From: Polytrichum commune
Lineage: Eukaryota; Streptophyta; Polytrichopsida; Polytrichales; Polytrichaceae
DNA: 64,000 bases
Direction: 5' to 3'
NCBI GenBank assembly: GCA_950295325.1
Contig: OX485808.1
Location: 27,610,527-27,674,526 of the forward strand
The position numbers and the translations under genes were made by a program. This document shows, piece by piece, positions 44,877-58,440 of this stretch; positions within the stretch are counted from its first letter, which is position 1; each line of letters starts with the position of its first letter. The notes under the pieces are model-generated. The model searched no databases and was not told the DNA's origin. It worked only from the letters and a program-made list of their open reading frames with translations.

Positions 44877-46230
44877 TATAGGAATTTTCCCAAAATATGG
44901 AAAAATGGCTGCCGAATCTCAAAATCTCAAAAATGATGTGACCTGTGTAACACCGTTTTTGAGGTTGAGATTGAGTTTTAGATGCCCCTTCTGCTCCTTG
45001 CAGATTTGGAGGCAGCTGCCGAATGAGGTGCTGAAGAAAATAACATTGGGATTTTGTGTAGGCTCAGAATGGAAAATTAAATCAAGTGGCAGCAGGGAAT
45101 GATTGAATGATTCAATCAATCAATCAACCCAAAGCCAAGGGGGTGCATTCCACCAACAATGTCGGCCAAGATGATGGATGATGATCCACCAACCTAACCT
45201 TCAGCCTCAAGGCAAAGAAATTGCACTTCACTCTTCCCAATGAATCTCCCCACACTCAAACATCCTCACACACAATGACCCCATACACCTCAAAATGGCC
45301 CCTTGTACTTGAAATCAAAAATGCTCACTCTCAGCGGAGCTCAGACATCAAATCGATCAAACTTGACGAGTAGCTAGATGTTGGGGAGGCTCTTTCTCTC
45401 TAAACAAAGTTGCTTCCTTAAATGCTTCTTCGTCCTCTTCCTCCTTTCACGTAATAACTAAGCTGAATCTGCTCCCCGGGCAACGAAGGAGCAAATTTTC
45501 TGCCAAAAATCTCCCCTAATAAGTTCGCAATCCAAATGCTCGCAATCTCTCCCCACAACTCACAAATCCTCACACACGACACACTCCACCCACAAATCGC
45601 CACTCTAAAACCTCCCCCCAGCCAAATCCAAATGCTCACTCACTCTAAAAAGCTAGCAGCTCACAATAATGAGCTTAGACCGCCTACGGCTGCAAACAGA
45701 CAAACACACACACACACACACAATAAAAATAAAAATAAGCAAATACAGTGAGAGACTTTGTTTAGGATCAAACTCGTTGTAGAGCTGCTTCCCGTAACGC
45801 TTCTTCTAAGTTTTTTACTTCACCAATCTACCAGGTGTTTTGCTTCACAAATCTCCAAGTTTCTACAGTAGTCTGATAAGTTTGTGGGCCACCAATCTGG
45901 TAAGTTTTGTGCTGGACTAATCTACTTAAGTGACCTGGTGCCGCGTCCTAGGCTCACTTACTAGGATTGGTGTGCCCAACGACACAATGGAAACATAGAA
46001 TTGCTAAATGCGAGCTACAGACAGAGAGGAGTGCAGTAGCATAGAGATCGATAGATCTAATAAGTAGCTGATAAGTATTGGAGGATGAAATTTGAGCGAG
46101 GCGGCAGGTCGCACAAAAAGGTGGGCGATTCCTGCCAGGGCCAGCCTGGGGTGGGGTGGGGTGGGTTAGCTACGCTGCCGCCTCTTGAATCTGCCTGAGT
46201 ACACGGAGTTCCCTAATTAGTGTGGGCTCC
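44877..46230. other. Intergenic upstream of the GH17 gene
   Basis: Presumed promoter and 5' leader of the GH17-X8 gene. From about 45180 to 45750 the plus strand is rich in A and C, with a (CA) microsatellite at 45703-45721. No further gene is recognised. Confidence 0.45.
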
Positions 46231-46234
46231 CACT

Positions 46235-46790
46235 TGGTGTTAGAGTACGCACTGCGATAACATTCTACTCAGTGTATAATTTTCTACCAACTTTAGATAA
46301 GTTTTCTAGCCACACTAATTAATGATACCTGGTGTCACCAACTCTAATTCTCTCGCTCCGTACTAATCGTAAACCGTGGTGCAGTGCAGTGTCGCCAACA
46401 CTAAATGTTAACCCCACACTATTTGTTGTTCCTTGTACAAGTTTTGGGGGATTGTAGATTTACAGTGTTGCGATTACTGTCACTTACCGAGTGATTTTTC
46501 ATCCAACTTTCAATCATCCGTGACAATGTTTCATCACAAGTTGCTTACAAGGGTTAGTGTACGCATTGCAATAACATTCTACTGAGTGTGTCATTTTCTA
46601 CCAACATAACATGAGTAGCCACACTAATTAATGATATTTGGTGTCACCAACTCCAGTTGTCTCGCTCCATACTGATCGTACACCACGGGCAGTGCAGTGT
46701 CGCCAACAATAAATGTTAACCCCACACTATTTGTCACTCCTCGTATAAAAGTGTTGGGGGATTGTAGATTTACGTGTGCTCTAAGGTGCT
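46235..46790 (+). repeat. Dispersed family C, two tandem copies
   Basis: Copies at about 46235-46470 and 46552-46785 share GTACGCA.TGC.ATAACATTCTACT.AGTGT, CCACACTAATTAATGATA, TGGTGTCACCAACTC, GCAGTGCAGTGTCGCCAACA and GTTGGGGGATTGTAGATTTAC-type motifs in order. A minus-strand copy lies at about 59090-59440. No coding capacity; element type unknown. Confidence 0.8.
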
Positions 46791-46799
46791 TGTAGAGAG

Positions 46800-47985
46800 T
46801 TTTTTAAAGTTATATGCAAACACACACTTGTCAACCATGATGAATAGTGTCGGTGCTTTCAACAAATAGTGTTGTTATGAATAATATTTGCAGTGACTAG
46901 TGTCGGGATGAACAATGCTTCCTAGCTCTTCTAGGTGGCACGAATTTCATAGCGTGTAGAAGTTTAGTGCAACCTTCACTAATTTCCCACATGCACTATC
47001 AGCCCTCCCTCACTAGTTGGGACGATCAGTGTAGGAACAATGTAGTTACAAATGAACTGGTTGAGTTTGAGAAATAATCAGTTGAAGTTCAAGATTTATG
47101 GAAAATTACCGATCATTCTAGATGAATCTATGGAATATACCTAAATTTGATCAAAAAATCCAAAAGATCACACCATGTAACTTGTTGGAAAAGAACATCA
47201 GGATTTTGACCGATTATGCCCAAAATCTCCTTATTTACTGCTACACTAATGAGGCCAAGCCTAGACGTCCACCTTTGTGAGTTGGGCCCCTACCACTATT
47301 ACACGAGGTGAAAACATAGTAGATTGTTTCTCACAATTGATCATTATTTCTTCATCATATCCTTCGATTGTGAGGTCCCAAATTTGGTGGACAATTTTCC
47401 ATTGCTAAGGCCCTCGTGTGGGGGCAACACGTGAATCCGGACAACCCTCATGCATGCTCAATTCTTGGGGCCTAATCTATTACCATAACTGGTATGTTCA
47501 TGGACATAAACTGAGATACAAATGAATTTTTTTGGCGTGGATTATAAAAAAAAACAAAAGGCAAAGAGAGAGATGTTGGGAGTGCCTTCCACTTGGTAGA
47601 GCGATCAATTTTGGGTGGATTTACAAACTAGGAGAGCCCAAAACAAACAATTTTTTTATAAAAAAAAATCCACAATCTGAACGATCTTATTGTTTAGAGT
47701 GAAAACCTAGATCCAAAGAGTTTATACACGAAAATGTAGGGCGAAAGATTGAGAGAATAAAGTGGCCCTACTATGGCATCACTTTCCCGCCAAACCTCAA
47801 CAATCCACACTCAAACACACACTACTAATATATATATGAGAAAAGTAACCTTCAAACTTGCTAGGTCCAATAATCAAGTCCGACATGAAAGTGTGTTGCG
47901 TGACTACCCGTTGAAGTTTTCTTCGACCGGGACCCTGATGTAAACCCACTCTACAAAGTCACACTTGTCATTCTACTATACTATG
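46800..47985. other. Intergenic with AACCGGTT-family copy
   Basis: A diverged AACCGGTT-family copy lies at about 47040-47240 (GTTACAAATGAACTGGTTGAG, GAAAATTACCGATCATT, GACCGATTATGCCCAAAATC). The rest is AT-rich with nothing recognised. Confidence 0.55.
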
Positions 47986-47989
47986 TACA

Positions 47990-48235
47990 CTGATCGTCCC
48001 AATTATTGCGTGTGACTACTGAAAGTTACGCAATGCAATAACATCTTACTTATTAGGAGTTCGATGTTTATCAATGGAAGTTGACGAGGTTGTTCGGACA
48101 CTATAGAACATAAACGACTTCGCTTGATAACACACGAACTACTCACATTCTCATTGCATACTTAAATAGCACCTCATAACTCCGAATAGTAACATGCACT
48201 TGTATACTGTAGTTGGGATAATGAGTGTGGCTTTT
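47990..48235. mobile_element. MITE family D, copy 2
   Basis: Starts TCCCAATTATTGCGTGTGACTAC and ends GAATAGTAACATGCACTTG..., with a GTTGGGATA close behind, echoing the ends of 7660-7815. The shared interior includes GTTACGCAATGCAATAACATCTTAC, GAGTTC and GTTCGGACA..ATAGAACAT. It is longer and more diverged than copy 1. Confidence 0.5.
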
Positions 48236-48615
48236 GGAACCCCGAATCGGCTGTGAATCCCTGCATGATGTATAATACAATGCGTAAGCAATTTCTTGCG
48301 GTTTTCTCAGAGCCTTAAAATAATTTTAATTTTAATTTTAATAATGTTTTCTTGTACTGATCATTCTACTGCGGAGTAGGTACTACTGGTTATGTGGACC
48401 GCCTAGGTAGGGATCAGGGTAGGCGCTTGCTGATCTGGCGACACGTGTGCGCATCTGGTTGGTGAGGAGGGTCCACGTCAGCGCCGGATGGCTGGGCCGG
48501 GCTGGCCCAGGGAATGAAAGGCAACAAGTGCTTGTGTCAGCCCCCCCCCCTTTCCGAGAACTCTCCGGTTTTGAGATGAAATAAAGAGGGAGAGACGGGA
48601 TTTGTGTTTCCGAGT

Positions 48616-49066
48616 GTACCTCTCATTCATCCAACATAAAGTCCTGAAATAGTGTGAAACCCCGAGGTTGTGTTTCCTTAGTTGATTTGACGTCGAAATT
48701 AGCTTCATAGACCCTGAATTAGTATGTCGGAGGTCATTTGACGGGAACCAACAACATATGTATAAAGGGATTCAGTTTTTTTTATGTTGGATGGATTAGA
48801 TGTACCTTTCATTCATCCAACATAAAGTCCCGAAATAGTGTGAAACCCTGAGGTTGCATTCCTTTAGTTGATTTGACGTCGGAATTAGTTTTATAGATCC
48901 CGGATTAGTACGTCGGAGGTCATTTGACGGGAACCAACAACAAATGTATAGGGGGTCGGTTTTTTATGTTGGATGGATCGGACGTACCTCTCATTTATCC
49001 AACATAAAGTCATATAATAGTGTGAAACCTTGAGGTTGCATTTCCTTAGTTGATTTGACGTTGACG
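48616..49066. repeat. Tandem array of a 182-186-bp unit
   Basis: Units start (GTACC) at 48616, 48802 and 48984; the third is cut off at 49066 by a (TC)n run and a SINE. Each has ATCCAACATAAAGTC, ATAGTGTGAAACC, TTAGTTGATTTGACGT and, in complete units, TCGGAGGTCATTTGACGGG and TATGTTGGATGGAT. Related diverged units sit in the STPG intron (17900-18360). Confidence 0.88.
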
Positions 49067-49090
49067 TCTCTCTCTCTCTCTCTCTCTCTC

Positions 49091-49342
49091 AAATAACCAA
49101 GTAAATAACCAACGTTGGGCAATCCGACATGAATTTGAGCCCATTGGCCCTACCATGCTCAAGAATCTTTTTGGTGCATGGTGGGGTTTACTGTTTACCT
49201 TGTGGTGGGTGGGCTCTTGGCTTCCTACCTACCTACCTAGTTCTTCCCATCAAGTAGAGAGAAGATTTCACTACGGGGATCGAACCGCCAACCACTCCAT
49301 TCGGAAATGAGTTCATCTCCACTATCACCCAATAGTTTAGGG
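49091..49342 (-). mobile_element. tRNA-derived SINE, copy 1, flanked by (TC)12 on both sides
   Basis: In the minus sense it starts CCCTAAACTATTGGGTGATAG, has an A-box-like GGGTGATAGTGGAG and a B-box GGTTCGATCC about 50 bases on. It then has a body shared with 55969-56233 (CACCA...GCACCAA, CTTGAGCA.GGTAGGGCCAATG, CTCAAATTCA.GTC.GATTGCCC). Exactly 24 bases of (TC)12 lie on each side (49067-49090, 49343-49366), best read as the target-site duplication of an insertion into a microsatellite. Confidence 0.75.
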
Positions 49343-49393
49343 TCTCTCTCTCTCTCTCTCTCTCTCCAAATTCAAGAGCATGTGGTGCCTGGT

Positions 49394-49965
49394 CTATAAG
49401 TATGTTTATATGTTGTGGATAAAGGAATTCCGGTTAAAGCACGCCCCGTAACAAGGTATATATGTGTGCCAATTGTGGGCACCTCCAACTTCACATGTCA
49501 ATCTAGCCGTTGGATGATTGAGGTGTCAAAGAACTCATTGTGCCATTGATTATGAAGGGCCAACAACATCGGGTTGCAAACGTGTCTAGTAGATCATTTG
49601 TCGTGAATATCGGTAAATGGACGTAATGTGGTTGTTCTTGAAATAGTTCGAACTACAATATTATTTCACATGAGGTTCTTCAACTGGCAGTTAGTAATTG
49701 GGTTGTCGTTTATTATGTCGAGGTCATCAACTAGCAATCGATTGAGCTCTTCTAAATTTAGAATCAAACAAAGCACAAACCATAAGCGACTCGGCTACGA
49801 TGAAAACGCACATGCTTGTATGATATGTTGTGGATGAAGCGATTCCGATAGAAACATGCCCCGTAATAAAGCATGCATAAGGTATGTGTGCCTATTGTGG
49901 CCACTCCCAACTTCACATACCGAATTAGCGATTGGAACATCAAGTGTGCTAGCAATGTTGAATGA
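49394..49965. repeat. Diverged tandem duplication, about 420-bp spacing
   Basis: TATGTTGTGGAT.AA..GATTCCG, GCCCCGTAA..AA, GTGTGCC.ATTGTGG.CAC and CCAACTTCACAT occur near 49411 and again near 49828. A weaker relative occurs near 36000. No function seen. Confidence 0.65.
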
Positions 49966-52205
49966 GGGGGGGGGGGATTGCCACATGTGAGCATACCATT
50001 CGTCCATCAAACATAACCAGTTGAGACTCCATAGGTGTGTGTAACATCCGGAATGCACACTATGTCATGGTTCTCACTATGTAACTGGATGACTGGGAGA
50101 TAACCTTGTATGCAACAATTCCCTCTTGCCCAAAGAAAAAAGAGGGGGGGGGGGAGGAGAAGAATCATGTCCATTCAAAAGCTTATATCATGAAACAAAG
50201 TTTGATAAGCCAAGGCAAGCTAAATTAGAATCAAATAATAGTTGGATTCATTTAATAACAACTCTATTGATGTAACCTCCAAATTCATTTCCTTCTTTTT
50301 ATCCTACCTTACTATTTGTTGTGACACTAATTTGATACATGTTGACAGATCGGTGTAACCTACACATAGGTTTTGGATATGAGATGAGAGACACTATGAT
50401 GAGCCGGTGACATTGAATACCATAAATAGTGTGCTCCAAGAACCAATACTTGCCTCACAATTGTAGTAGGGTTTCAAATGCATCCTATGTAAGATAACTC
50501 TGAAATAGTCTCAAACTAAGGCTAGTTGTACTGATAAGCTACGATTCTTCAAATTCTAAGGACGACCCATTAGTGACCTGCTTCATAATTGAGACACAAT
50601 ATCGGTCCTTGGAAGTACGTGTGTGTGTGTGTGTGTTGAGCCCCCCTTGGCTAAACCTTGTCGCTGACCATGTGAAACCCATTACCAAAGAGGGCTGTCT
50701 ATTCCGACAGAACATTATAAACTTTCCTCACCTTCTGCCACGTGTCAGTCCCACATTGGCCCGGGCTCACTTGAATCCCACGTGGACACTATATTCGGGC
50801 ACTATGAAAGATGAAATAGAGAGCCCTCTACAGTGCACTTCGATTCGGAAAAAGAAGAAGTGGAAATGCAATGAATGGCATTGTAGAGTGGAAATTGCAT
50901 GGTAATTTTGAATTGATTGTGGAAACAAGGATGGCATGTTTACTCTGGATTAGTGATCGAGGGTTGTGGGGAAGAGAGGAATTTGCATCACTTTTTGAAA
51001 GCCTTGGTCACGGGACACAAGATGGAGATGATGTTGGCCTCTGGGGATTGGTCACTGGACGTAATGAATGGTCACTCTCGTATTTTTGTCGAGAACAACC
51101 TATTTGGGTGGTTCCCGCCACAAAATCCAAGCAACCATCGATCTCTTTTTCCTATTTCATGTCATGTGGGATTGTAAAGTCACTTTCTCACCCTTTCTCG
51201 TCCACTCTTTGACCTTGTCAATCTTTTTCTTATTGATCTAGTGTGAAGCGAACTCGGACCGCCACTCGTTTTCCAACAAATGAGAGATTTCAAAAGCACT
51301 CCTCCAAACCCTTGGTCACTAGTATAAACATGCCTTAACTTCAAATTCCTAAAATTAGGTTGTAGATTTAGAATAACTTGACCACAAAATTGTAAAGGAT
51401 TCTTTATCTTTATTAAACTCCCTTTCCTCCGTGATGGATGAGTTGGAGTGGTAATGAGAAGTTTTTGTTGAAGAGCCGTGCTATAACCACCTTCACTTGG
51501 AAGGTGCTCATTTCAAGGAGAGAAAACCACTTATCGAATAGATAGCAATACACTGCACATTATTCCCGATACCGTGATGATGCAGTTGTTATTAACATGG
51601 AAATATAGTGTTATATAATGTGGGTTGGTAAACAATGTGCACCCGAATTATTATCCCCGATGTTTTTGTGTGGAAATAAGTTAAATATCGAGGAATAGCA
51701 TGACTTAGCTTGGCCAACCCTATATAGTGTGGACCACGCCATCACGCAAGAGAATAGTGTGCAACCATAGTTACACTTGTCATGCTCCCGTGATATACAT
51801 GCATCCTTCCCCTATGTTGGAAGTCTTTCATATGCACATTAATTTCAATGCAAGCAAAACATTGTGATCTTTGATTTGGACTCAAGATGTTCAATATAAT
51901 ATGTGGTTTAGTAAGTAGAGTGCACCCACAATGTAATCTCAAATGATTTTAGTGCAGGGATAAATTGACTAGTGTGACCCACATTATTTACCATAATCAA
52001 TGGCGGAAAAACATCGAGAACCTTTGATCACTCTAAAATCAATGTTAATTAAGACATTGCAATTAGTCTTAATGATCTTTGATTAGGACTACTCAAGTAA
52101 CATGCATTTTAAGATGGAATGACCGCAAACCTATAGGGAACAAGTTATAGTATGGATGAGTGAGACATACACTTGTATACAACAATTCTCCAATTGGTTA
52201 TCCCA
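49966..52205. other. Intergenic, nothing bounded
   Basis: Contains G homopolymers (near 49968 and 50142), a (TG)n run at 50621-50637, and short open frames without motifs (50573-50905, 50871-51212). The stretch around 51240 (TAGTGTGAAGCGAACTCGG) faintly echoes the MITE termini above, but no partner end was found. Confidence 0.45.
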
Positions 52206-52358
52206 ACATAATATTATTCAAGTCCATAATAATGTTATGTGGGACTGATAGTATTCCATAGAATACTCTCCAAATGCATGCTATATAAATGTGAGGAATA
52301 TTACGTGAAATATTGTCAATCCCACATAACATTGTTATGGATCTAAATAACATTATGA
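52206..52358. mobile_element. Foldback MITE, about 55-bp arms
   Basis: The left arm (52206-52260) and right arm (about 52304-52358) are inverted repeats. Landmarks: CCATAATAATGTTATGTGGGA against TCCCACATAACATTGTTATGG. A diverged relative is at about 57940-58040 (CCATAACATTGTTTTGTGGGA ... AATGTCAATCCC). Non-coding. Confidence 0.7.
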
Positions 52359-55300
52359 AAGGACGTGAGACGTACACCTCATTTACTTAGATAAACTCAA
52401 TACTCGCGTTCGTTTAGGCTAAAGAAAATATTACTTTATGAAATACGATACCACTTTTGGAGTTCGATCGAGGCATAGGCTTGAGAGCATTTTGCGTGCG
52501 TTGCTCCTCCTACGAGCCGAATGGCTTTAGGTGTTGAATTGGAAATTGAATGTTGATGTCATCAAGAATCAATGACATAGTTCGTGCGTTACATGGAAAT
52601 GTTTATAGGACATGTTATCCAACTTTTTAACTGGGGAGGGCGAACCTAATCCATTCATTGGTTCCTTATTGGATGATTGCAGACTTGCCTCCAAGGTACC
52701 AGTGTACGGGTTGTTTCACCCCAACCCCCTTCAACCTTGCGCTACGGGTTTTTACAAAGTACAAAGTTGAAAGTTCAATTAGACATCCCTATAAATAGAC
52801 TACCTACTTGGAAAAGGTGATACCAAAGTGTCATCCGATTGTTTTGCTTCCACTTGTCAATGGAACCGAATCCTAACTTTGGGGGCGGGGTGTGAAAGGC
52901 AACCGTTTTAAGTTGTGCCCTTTCATGAAATTTCATGATGGCCATGATGGCTAGCCTAAAGTGTGTTTTCTTTTGTTTTGTTCGTTTTCTTTTTCCTTTT
53001 TTTGCACAAATTGAAAAATCAATTGTAAGAAAGGAACCAAAATACAACCATCACGGGAGAACCAGCGCAAACCGGGGGGAAATCAAGATGAGTTAGGCTA
53101 AAGTTTGATGTAGGATGAGTATAGTATGCTTCGGTAAAGTGGAACAAACCAAATAAATCGTAATTTATAAGTAGAGACTTCAAGGTATGAGGGTGTTATT
53201 TGGTTTGTTTTCCATACCCTCTAACTTCTATCAATCAAATTTATGCAACTAACTTGTGTTGCATTAGCAAATGTACAATGAAGCACCACCAAAACTTAAA
53301 TTGAAATTTAGACTTCTTTTGATTAGGTTATGATTATTGACAGTATATTTGTGTTGAATTTTTCAAATGAATATATTGACCCCCCCCCCATTCCCAAATC
53401 GTATTGACTATTGAGTCTAGAATGGTAAGTAAAATGAAATGTCATCTTGGCTTACTTTTAGTTCATCTAAAAGTTAAATAATTGAAAATCAGTTGGTATG
53501 TTCTCCAAGGGAAGTCACCTTTATAGAAAATTGGCATACATGTGTGAGAACCAAGTATTTGTGTATGGGCTATGTACCTTAATCTTTGAAGTGTTTTGGA
53601 CCCTATAATTGTAATAACTCCTACTTATCACCATTTTCCTCCACCCTAAAGGTATTTATAAGTTCCAAAGTTGTGCAATAAATTGCAACATGTTTTATTT
53701 ATAAGAAATATGAGTTTGATTTTTCCGTTTGTTGATGTTTGTCATGTAAGATAACATAGCATGGGAAGAATCAAACCACCAAGTACATTCATACATTTAA
53801 CCACGTCACAATGGGCACACGACATCAAACTTGTGGGCAAATGCAAGGGTTATGGTTTTAAGAGTTTAGATATATAGTGATCAATTGTAAGTGTTCAAAG
53901 AGTTTCATTTACAACAACGTATGTGAGGCACATAGTGGATGAGGTAGCTCAATGAAAAACCAAAACAATGCCATTGAAAATGAATATTGTATTTGCAGTG
54001 GTGCTAAAAAATACAAATTAAATCAAACATATATACTTTGCATGGGCAGCTCATAGCTGCAAGTCTTCATGGCCCCATCAAAAAGAAGTGGACCATATAA
54101 ACATGATGAAACTTGCTAAAACATCTAAACATGTAATCAAACCATTAAGAAAACCACATGTCCCCAAAACAACTCTAGACATGCTCCAACATCTTCAAAT
54201 TATGCTCCTCCATGGTCACTCAATACTTGTATATCCGGTCCAAACACCAACCATGATTGTGCAACAAATTTGGTGTTGCTCGTAGCGGCTAGCACATCCC
54301 TCTGTCGAGCTGGCTCCCCAAATTTAAGGTGGTTCATGGGCTCAATGTAAAGCGTTCAACAACGGTGTTGAAAGCTTCCAAGACAACTGCTACGTGTGGT
54401 AGTTCTCGTTGAACATGTTGTGCATGGCCATTTGCACTTTTCGCTAACATGCACCACATATGAAAAGGTAAAATGTGAGGAATGTTGTGAGAACGTAGGG
54501 GTGACGTGGCCTCCTTAGAGGCTGGCATCTTGACAATTATTCATTCCAATTTTTGTTAGCTATGTTACAAAAGAAGAAGAGAAGTAAATTATGATATTGT
54601 ATGTTGTATATACAACATTTTTAGACATTTCATTCATGCTAAATGTATTTTTCTTCATTACACACTATTTTTAAATATATGTCCTCAATCAAAGAAGACC
54701 AGTAGTAGGATAAAGCTAGTTTTGATAAGGGTTGTTTTCTAATTTTTAAGTGAATAAAAACATAGTTAAGAAGAAGGTGTTTTTATGGTTATTCTCTCAA
54801 AATTTCTTTTAGGGCCTTGGTGATGTTTAAAGGTTAACAACAAGCCTTGCCATATACCAATCAAATGTAGGTGTCTGATTAAAATGAGTGACCACATTAG
54901 TGTCCACAAAGCCTAAATGATAGTGAGAAATATTGACCCACCGTACTACACATTTTCACAGTAAGTGCATGTTGCTTCGTCACAAGAACTCTGTGTCAAA
55001 CTTGACATCTATCCACTTGTCACTTGATATATGACACGTGTTCATACTTAATCAATCTAGTGTGATATACCAAATTTAGGGAGAGAGATAGTTTTTACGG
55101 TCACACTACACTGATTATCTCATTTAGTGAGGGTGGGCTAATAGTGCATGTGGGAAATTAGTGAAGATGGTACTTTATGTCATGAAATTAGTGCCACCAT
55201 AAGATGTAGGGTTTTGGGAGCCCCAAGTGTCAAAGCTATTTTCAATGCAAGCTATTTTCAATTTCATAGTGTTAAGAGATGCCTCAGAAGTGATTGATGC

Positions 55301-55968
55301 TGACTAAAAAGGAGAAGAAGAAGCCTCTTTAAACTCACAAAAGCAAAATTATTATGCACTTTGCAAGCACCTTAGAGCATGCACTGAAATTCTTGAAATT
55401 TATGGTAAATGAGCATGTATTCATGAATTTAATATCACTCATTAAATATTGCAACCCTCACTAATTTTGAAATTTTGAAAAGTAATTTATGGTTTTGTTC
55501 ATGAAAATTTGTTGCATATTATTACAATGATTATCCATTTAATGCATGTGGTACTCATTCCCAAAACACGCACAAGCATCTAAAAGATGAGAAGTATCTT
55601 TTGTAATAACAATCTCAAAATGGGCTTGTAGGTTCTATTTGGTTCAAGGGACAAGAATTTGCCTTGCATGTTTTGAGTGACTACACCATGGTCAACATGA
55701 CAATTTGTATAAGTCCCCCAACAAGTTTTAACTTCGTCTATGAGACTAGAAACTAGACCTAATACAACCTATTACAACAAGGAATCTATAATCACATGGT
55801 ATGTATTTATGTCTAGGTCATTTGTATGAGCCCAAAGCCCTTCCAACATTCATGTATTCATAAAGTTGGAAGAATGCAAATGATAAATGGAATTCATTTC
55901 TAGATGGAGTTGTCTTTGGCATCGTCAACTAAAGAGCCATAGATAGATAACAAAAATGGTCCAAGATG
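52359..55968. other. Intergenic, repeat fragments only
   Basis: R1 fragments occur near 53390-53450 and 54820-54905. A C11 homopolymer lies near 53380. Nothing else recognised; frames such as 54088-54285 have no motif. Confidence 0.45.
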
Positions 55969-56233
55969 ACCTTAAACTACTGGATGACAGTGGAGAGGTA
56001 TCTAAATATGAACGGAAGGGTTGGTAGTTCAATTCCTAATTTGTGAAACCTTCTCTCCACTTGGCAGGGGGGGAGGGGGGGGGGGGAACCAAGAGCTCAC
56101 TCATCGCAAGGTAGGTAGTATACCCCACCCTGCACCAACGGGATCCTTGAGCAAGGTAGGGCCAATGGACTCAAATTCACGTCAGATTGCCCGAGGTTAT
56201 AACTTATTATTATTATTATTATTATTATTATTA
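55969..56233 (+). mobile_element. tRNA-derived SINE, copy 2
   Basis: Starts ACCTTAAACTACTGGATGACAG, has a B-box-like GTTCAATTCC about 50 bases after the A-box region, and ends in an (ATT)n tail. The body matches 49091-49342 in reverse, with an internal G-rich run (56057-56075) as an insertion. The tail of tandem ATT units is typical of SINEs copied by a LINE with a short tandem 3' tail. A clear target duplication was not found. Confidence 0.7.
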
Positions 56234-58440
56234 GATAATAATAAATATCTTCATATGATGCCTTGAGACCCATATTGGGCCTCTAAACCTTTAGGAAACT
56301 AGGACTTAAAACTTTGCCGGTCCAAAGTAAAAGCGTGTGTTCATGGATTTGGGTTTCTCCACTTGGTCCATAGAAAAATCCCGGGTCCCCTTTAAAGAAT
56401 AAAGGGAAGCCTCTTTCTATCAAGGTTTGGGTTGGAAAGGAGTTGAAAGGCATTTGAGTGTAGTTGACGAGGGGCTTCATTTCATTGCATTGGACCTTAG
56501 GCCTTTCACTTGAGGTGTGAAATGCATGCATGAGTAGAAGAAGACTCGCTCAAAAGTCAAAATATAGTCTTGATAAGATTCATGTGATGAAAAAAAAAGA
56601 TTTTATTCTTATTTTTTTATTTGTAAAATTATGTAAGAATGACCACTCTCCACCTTTCAGGGTAGGCATGGAGTATGATAAGCTTGACCTCTAGGGGGCC
56701 ATATGACACAAGTAACCAAGGGCCGCAAGCTAAAATGACTTAGGATTTCTTGTGGTCATGGTCGGAAATCCGAAGCCATTCTAGAAAAGCCTTGGTCATG
56801 GGATGTATTGTAAACCGAACTTAGACCAAGACTATGAAGTGCATTGAAATTGGTATTACGCCCATATTATATGCATGCTTACTGTGTTCAATGAACACAA
56901 ACACATAAATATAGAAAACAACATGAAGATCCATACTTCACATCCATCCATCCATCCATCTATCTATATGTATGTATATTTTGTTTTGTTTTTAGTGGCC
57001 TACCATGCACATGTCGTAGTTGCACAATTATTTGAGAATACACTTGAATCATAAGCTATGATAAATGCACCTAATTGTGATCGTTATCCTAATCGACCCT
57101 TACAAATTGTTCATCAAATTGAACTTCATTTTGAGAATATGAGCTTAGTTGGGTTTGAGCATTTAATCATTCACAAATTTGAAATTCATAGTAAGTCGTA
57201 TGGTGCAAATTAACCTTGATGCTAAGATGCGTTGAAATCTTGTGTGAATCACCAACGAGATGCAACAACAACCAAGAAGTGCAATAATAGTAAATATGTT
57301 TGGATACACAAAAATTCAAGTGCAGGTGGGGCTACTCCACTCTAACTTCCCTAATATCATGCCAGTGGCAACCGAAGTGCATGAGATATTAAGGAGGTAT
57401 GTAGTGTTAACATGGAAGCATGCTATTAAAGGATTGATGTAGCACGTGACATTATGGAATAACATGTGTGCAAACATTTGGCATCGTAGTGGAGATATTA
57501 AAACAACTTTGCGGAATTGTTTACTTTGGAATCGACCAAAGAGTTTGGACTTATCTATATACTAGTTTTATACATACATTTACATACAAAAGTATTGTGG
57601 TTTCTTAATTGAATCCTTAAATCATATTTAAATAAATGTATTAGCTCATCTACACTACAAAAAAGACATTGTCATTGGCAATTGTCACATGACCTAGTGA
57701 TAAAATTTAATGTCTTTGTCCATGTTTCCATTGATGTCCAAAATATTGGAAGTAAATATAAAAATTTGTCATCTTGCATTGGTCATGAGCAACTTGTAAC
57801 TTGGATGACACGATATCATCAAACATGTGGGATTTGCAAGCTTAACATCCAATTCATGTTGGTTCCTAAGTTTCACAAGCAATGTGTTGCTTTCCCACCA
57901 CACGATGATGTTGTTTAATTGATCTAATAAAGGAGTATTATTTAAATCCATAACATTGTTTTGTGGGACTAACAATATTCCACATAATATTTTCATATTC
58001 AATCTATATATGGGGAATATTTTGTGAAATAATGTCAATCCCGAATGACACGTGGCTCAAGACATAAACCTCCATATTTCTTCCACTGCATTGCACACAA
58101 GTTCTGATCTAGTGTGACATAATTGAAAGTTATTTCTACCATTACCTTCAAATATTTCAAATGATTTCTAGATATCCTCATGTTGTTTGTAAGTAAACAC
58201 CGGTAGAGGGTAAATTTATTATAAATAAGTGGTGAAAAGTAAGGTGCAAATTATGGTTGATGATTTACATGCTCATGCAATAAAGGGTTAAGGTGGTTCA
58301 ATTACATGTGGGGGTTCTTTGGTTTGTTCTTCACGTTCTACAATTTCTACCGACTAGATTCACACAACAAGACATACGCTACTACGGTAGCAAATTTATC
58401 ATGAAAAGCTTCAGCAAAATCGGATTGGTAATCAAATCTC
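56234..58440. other. Intergenic, one foldback relative
   Basis: Contains the diverged foldback relative at 57940-58040 and short microsatellites near 56940-56970. The frames at 57260 and 57682 lack motifs. Confidence 0.45.

Noticed and set aside
49250-49342. Possible genuine tRNA gene (minus strand) from A/B boxes
   Set aside because: No acceptor-stem pairing and a SINE body follows; the related copy at 55969 has the same layout with a tail.
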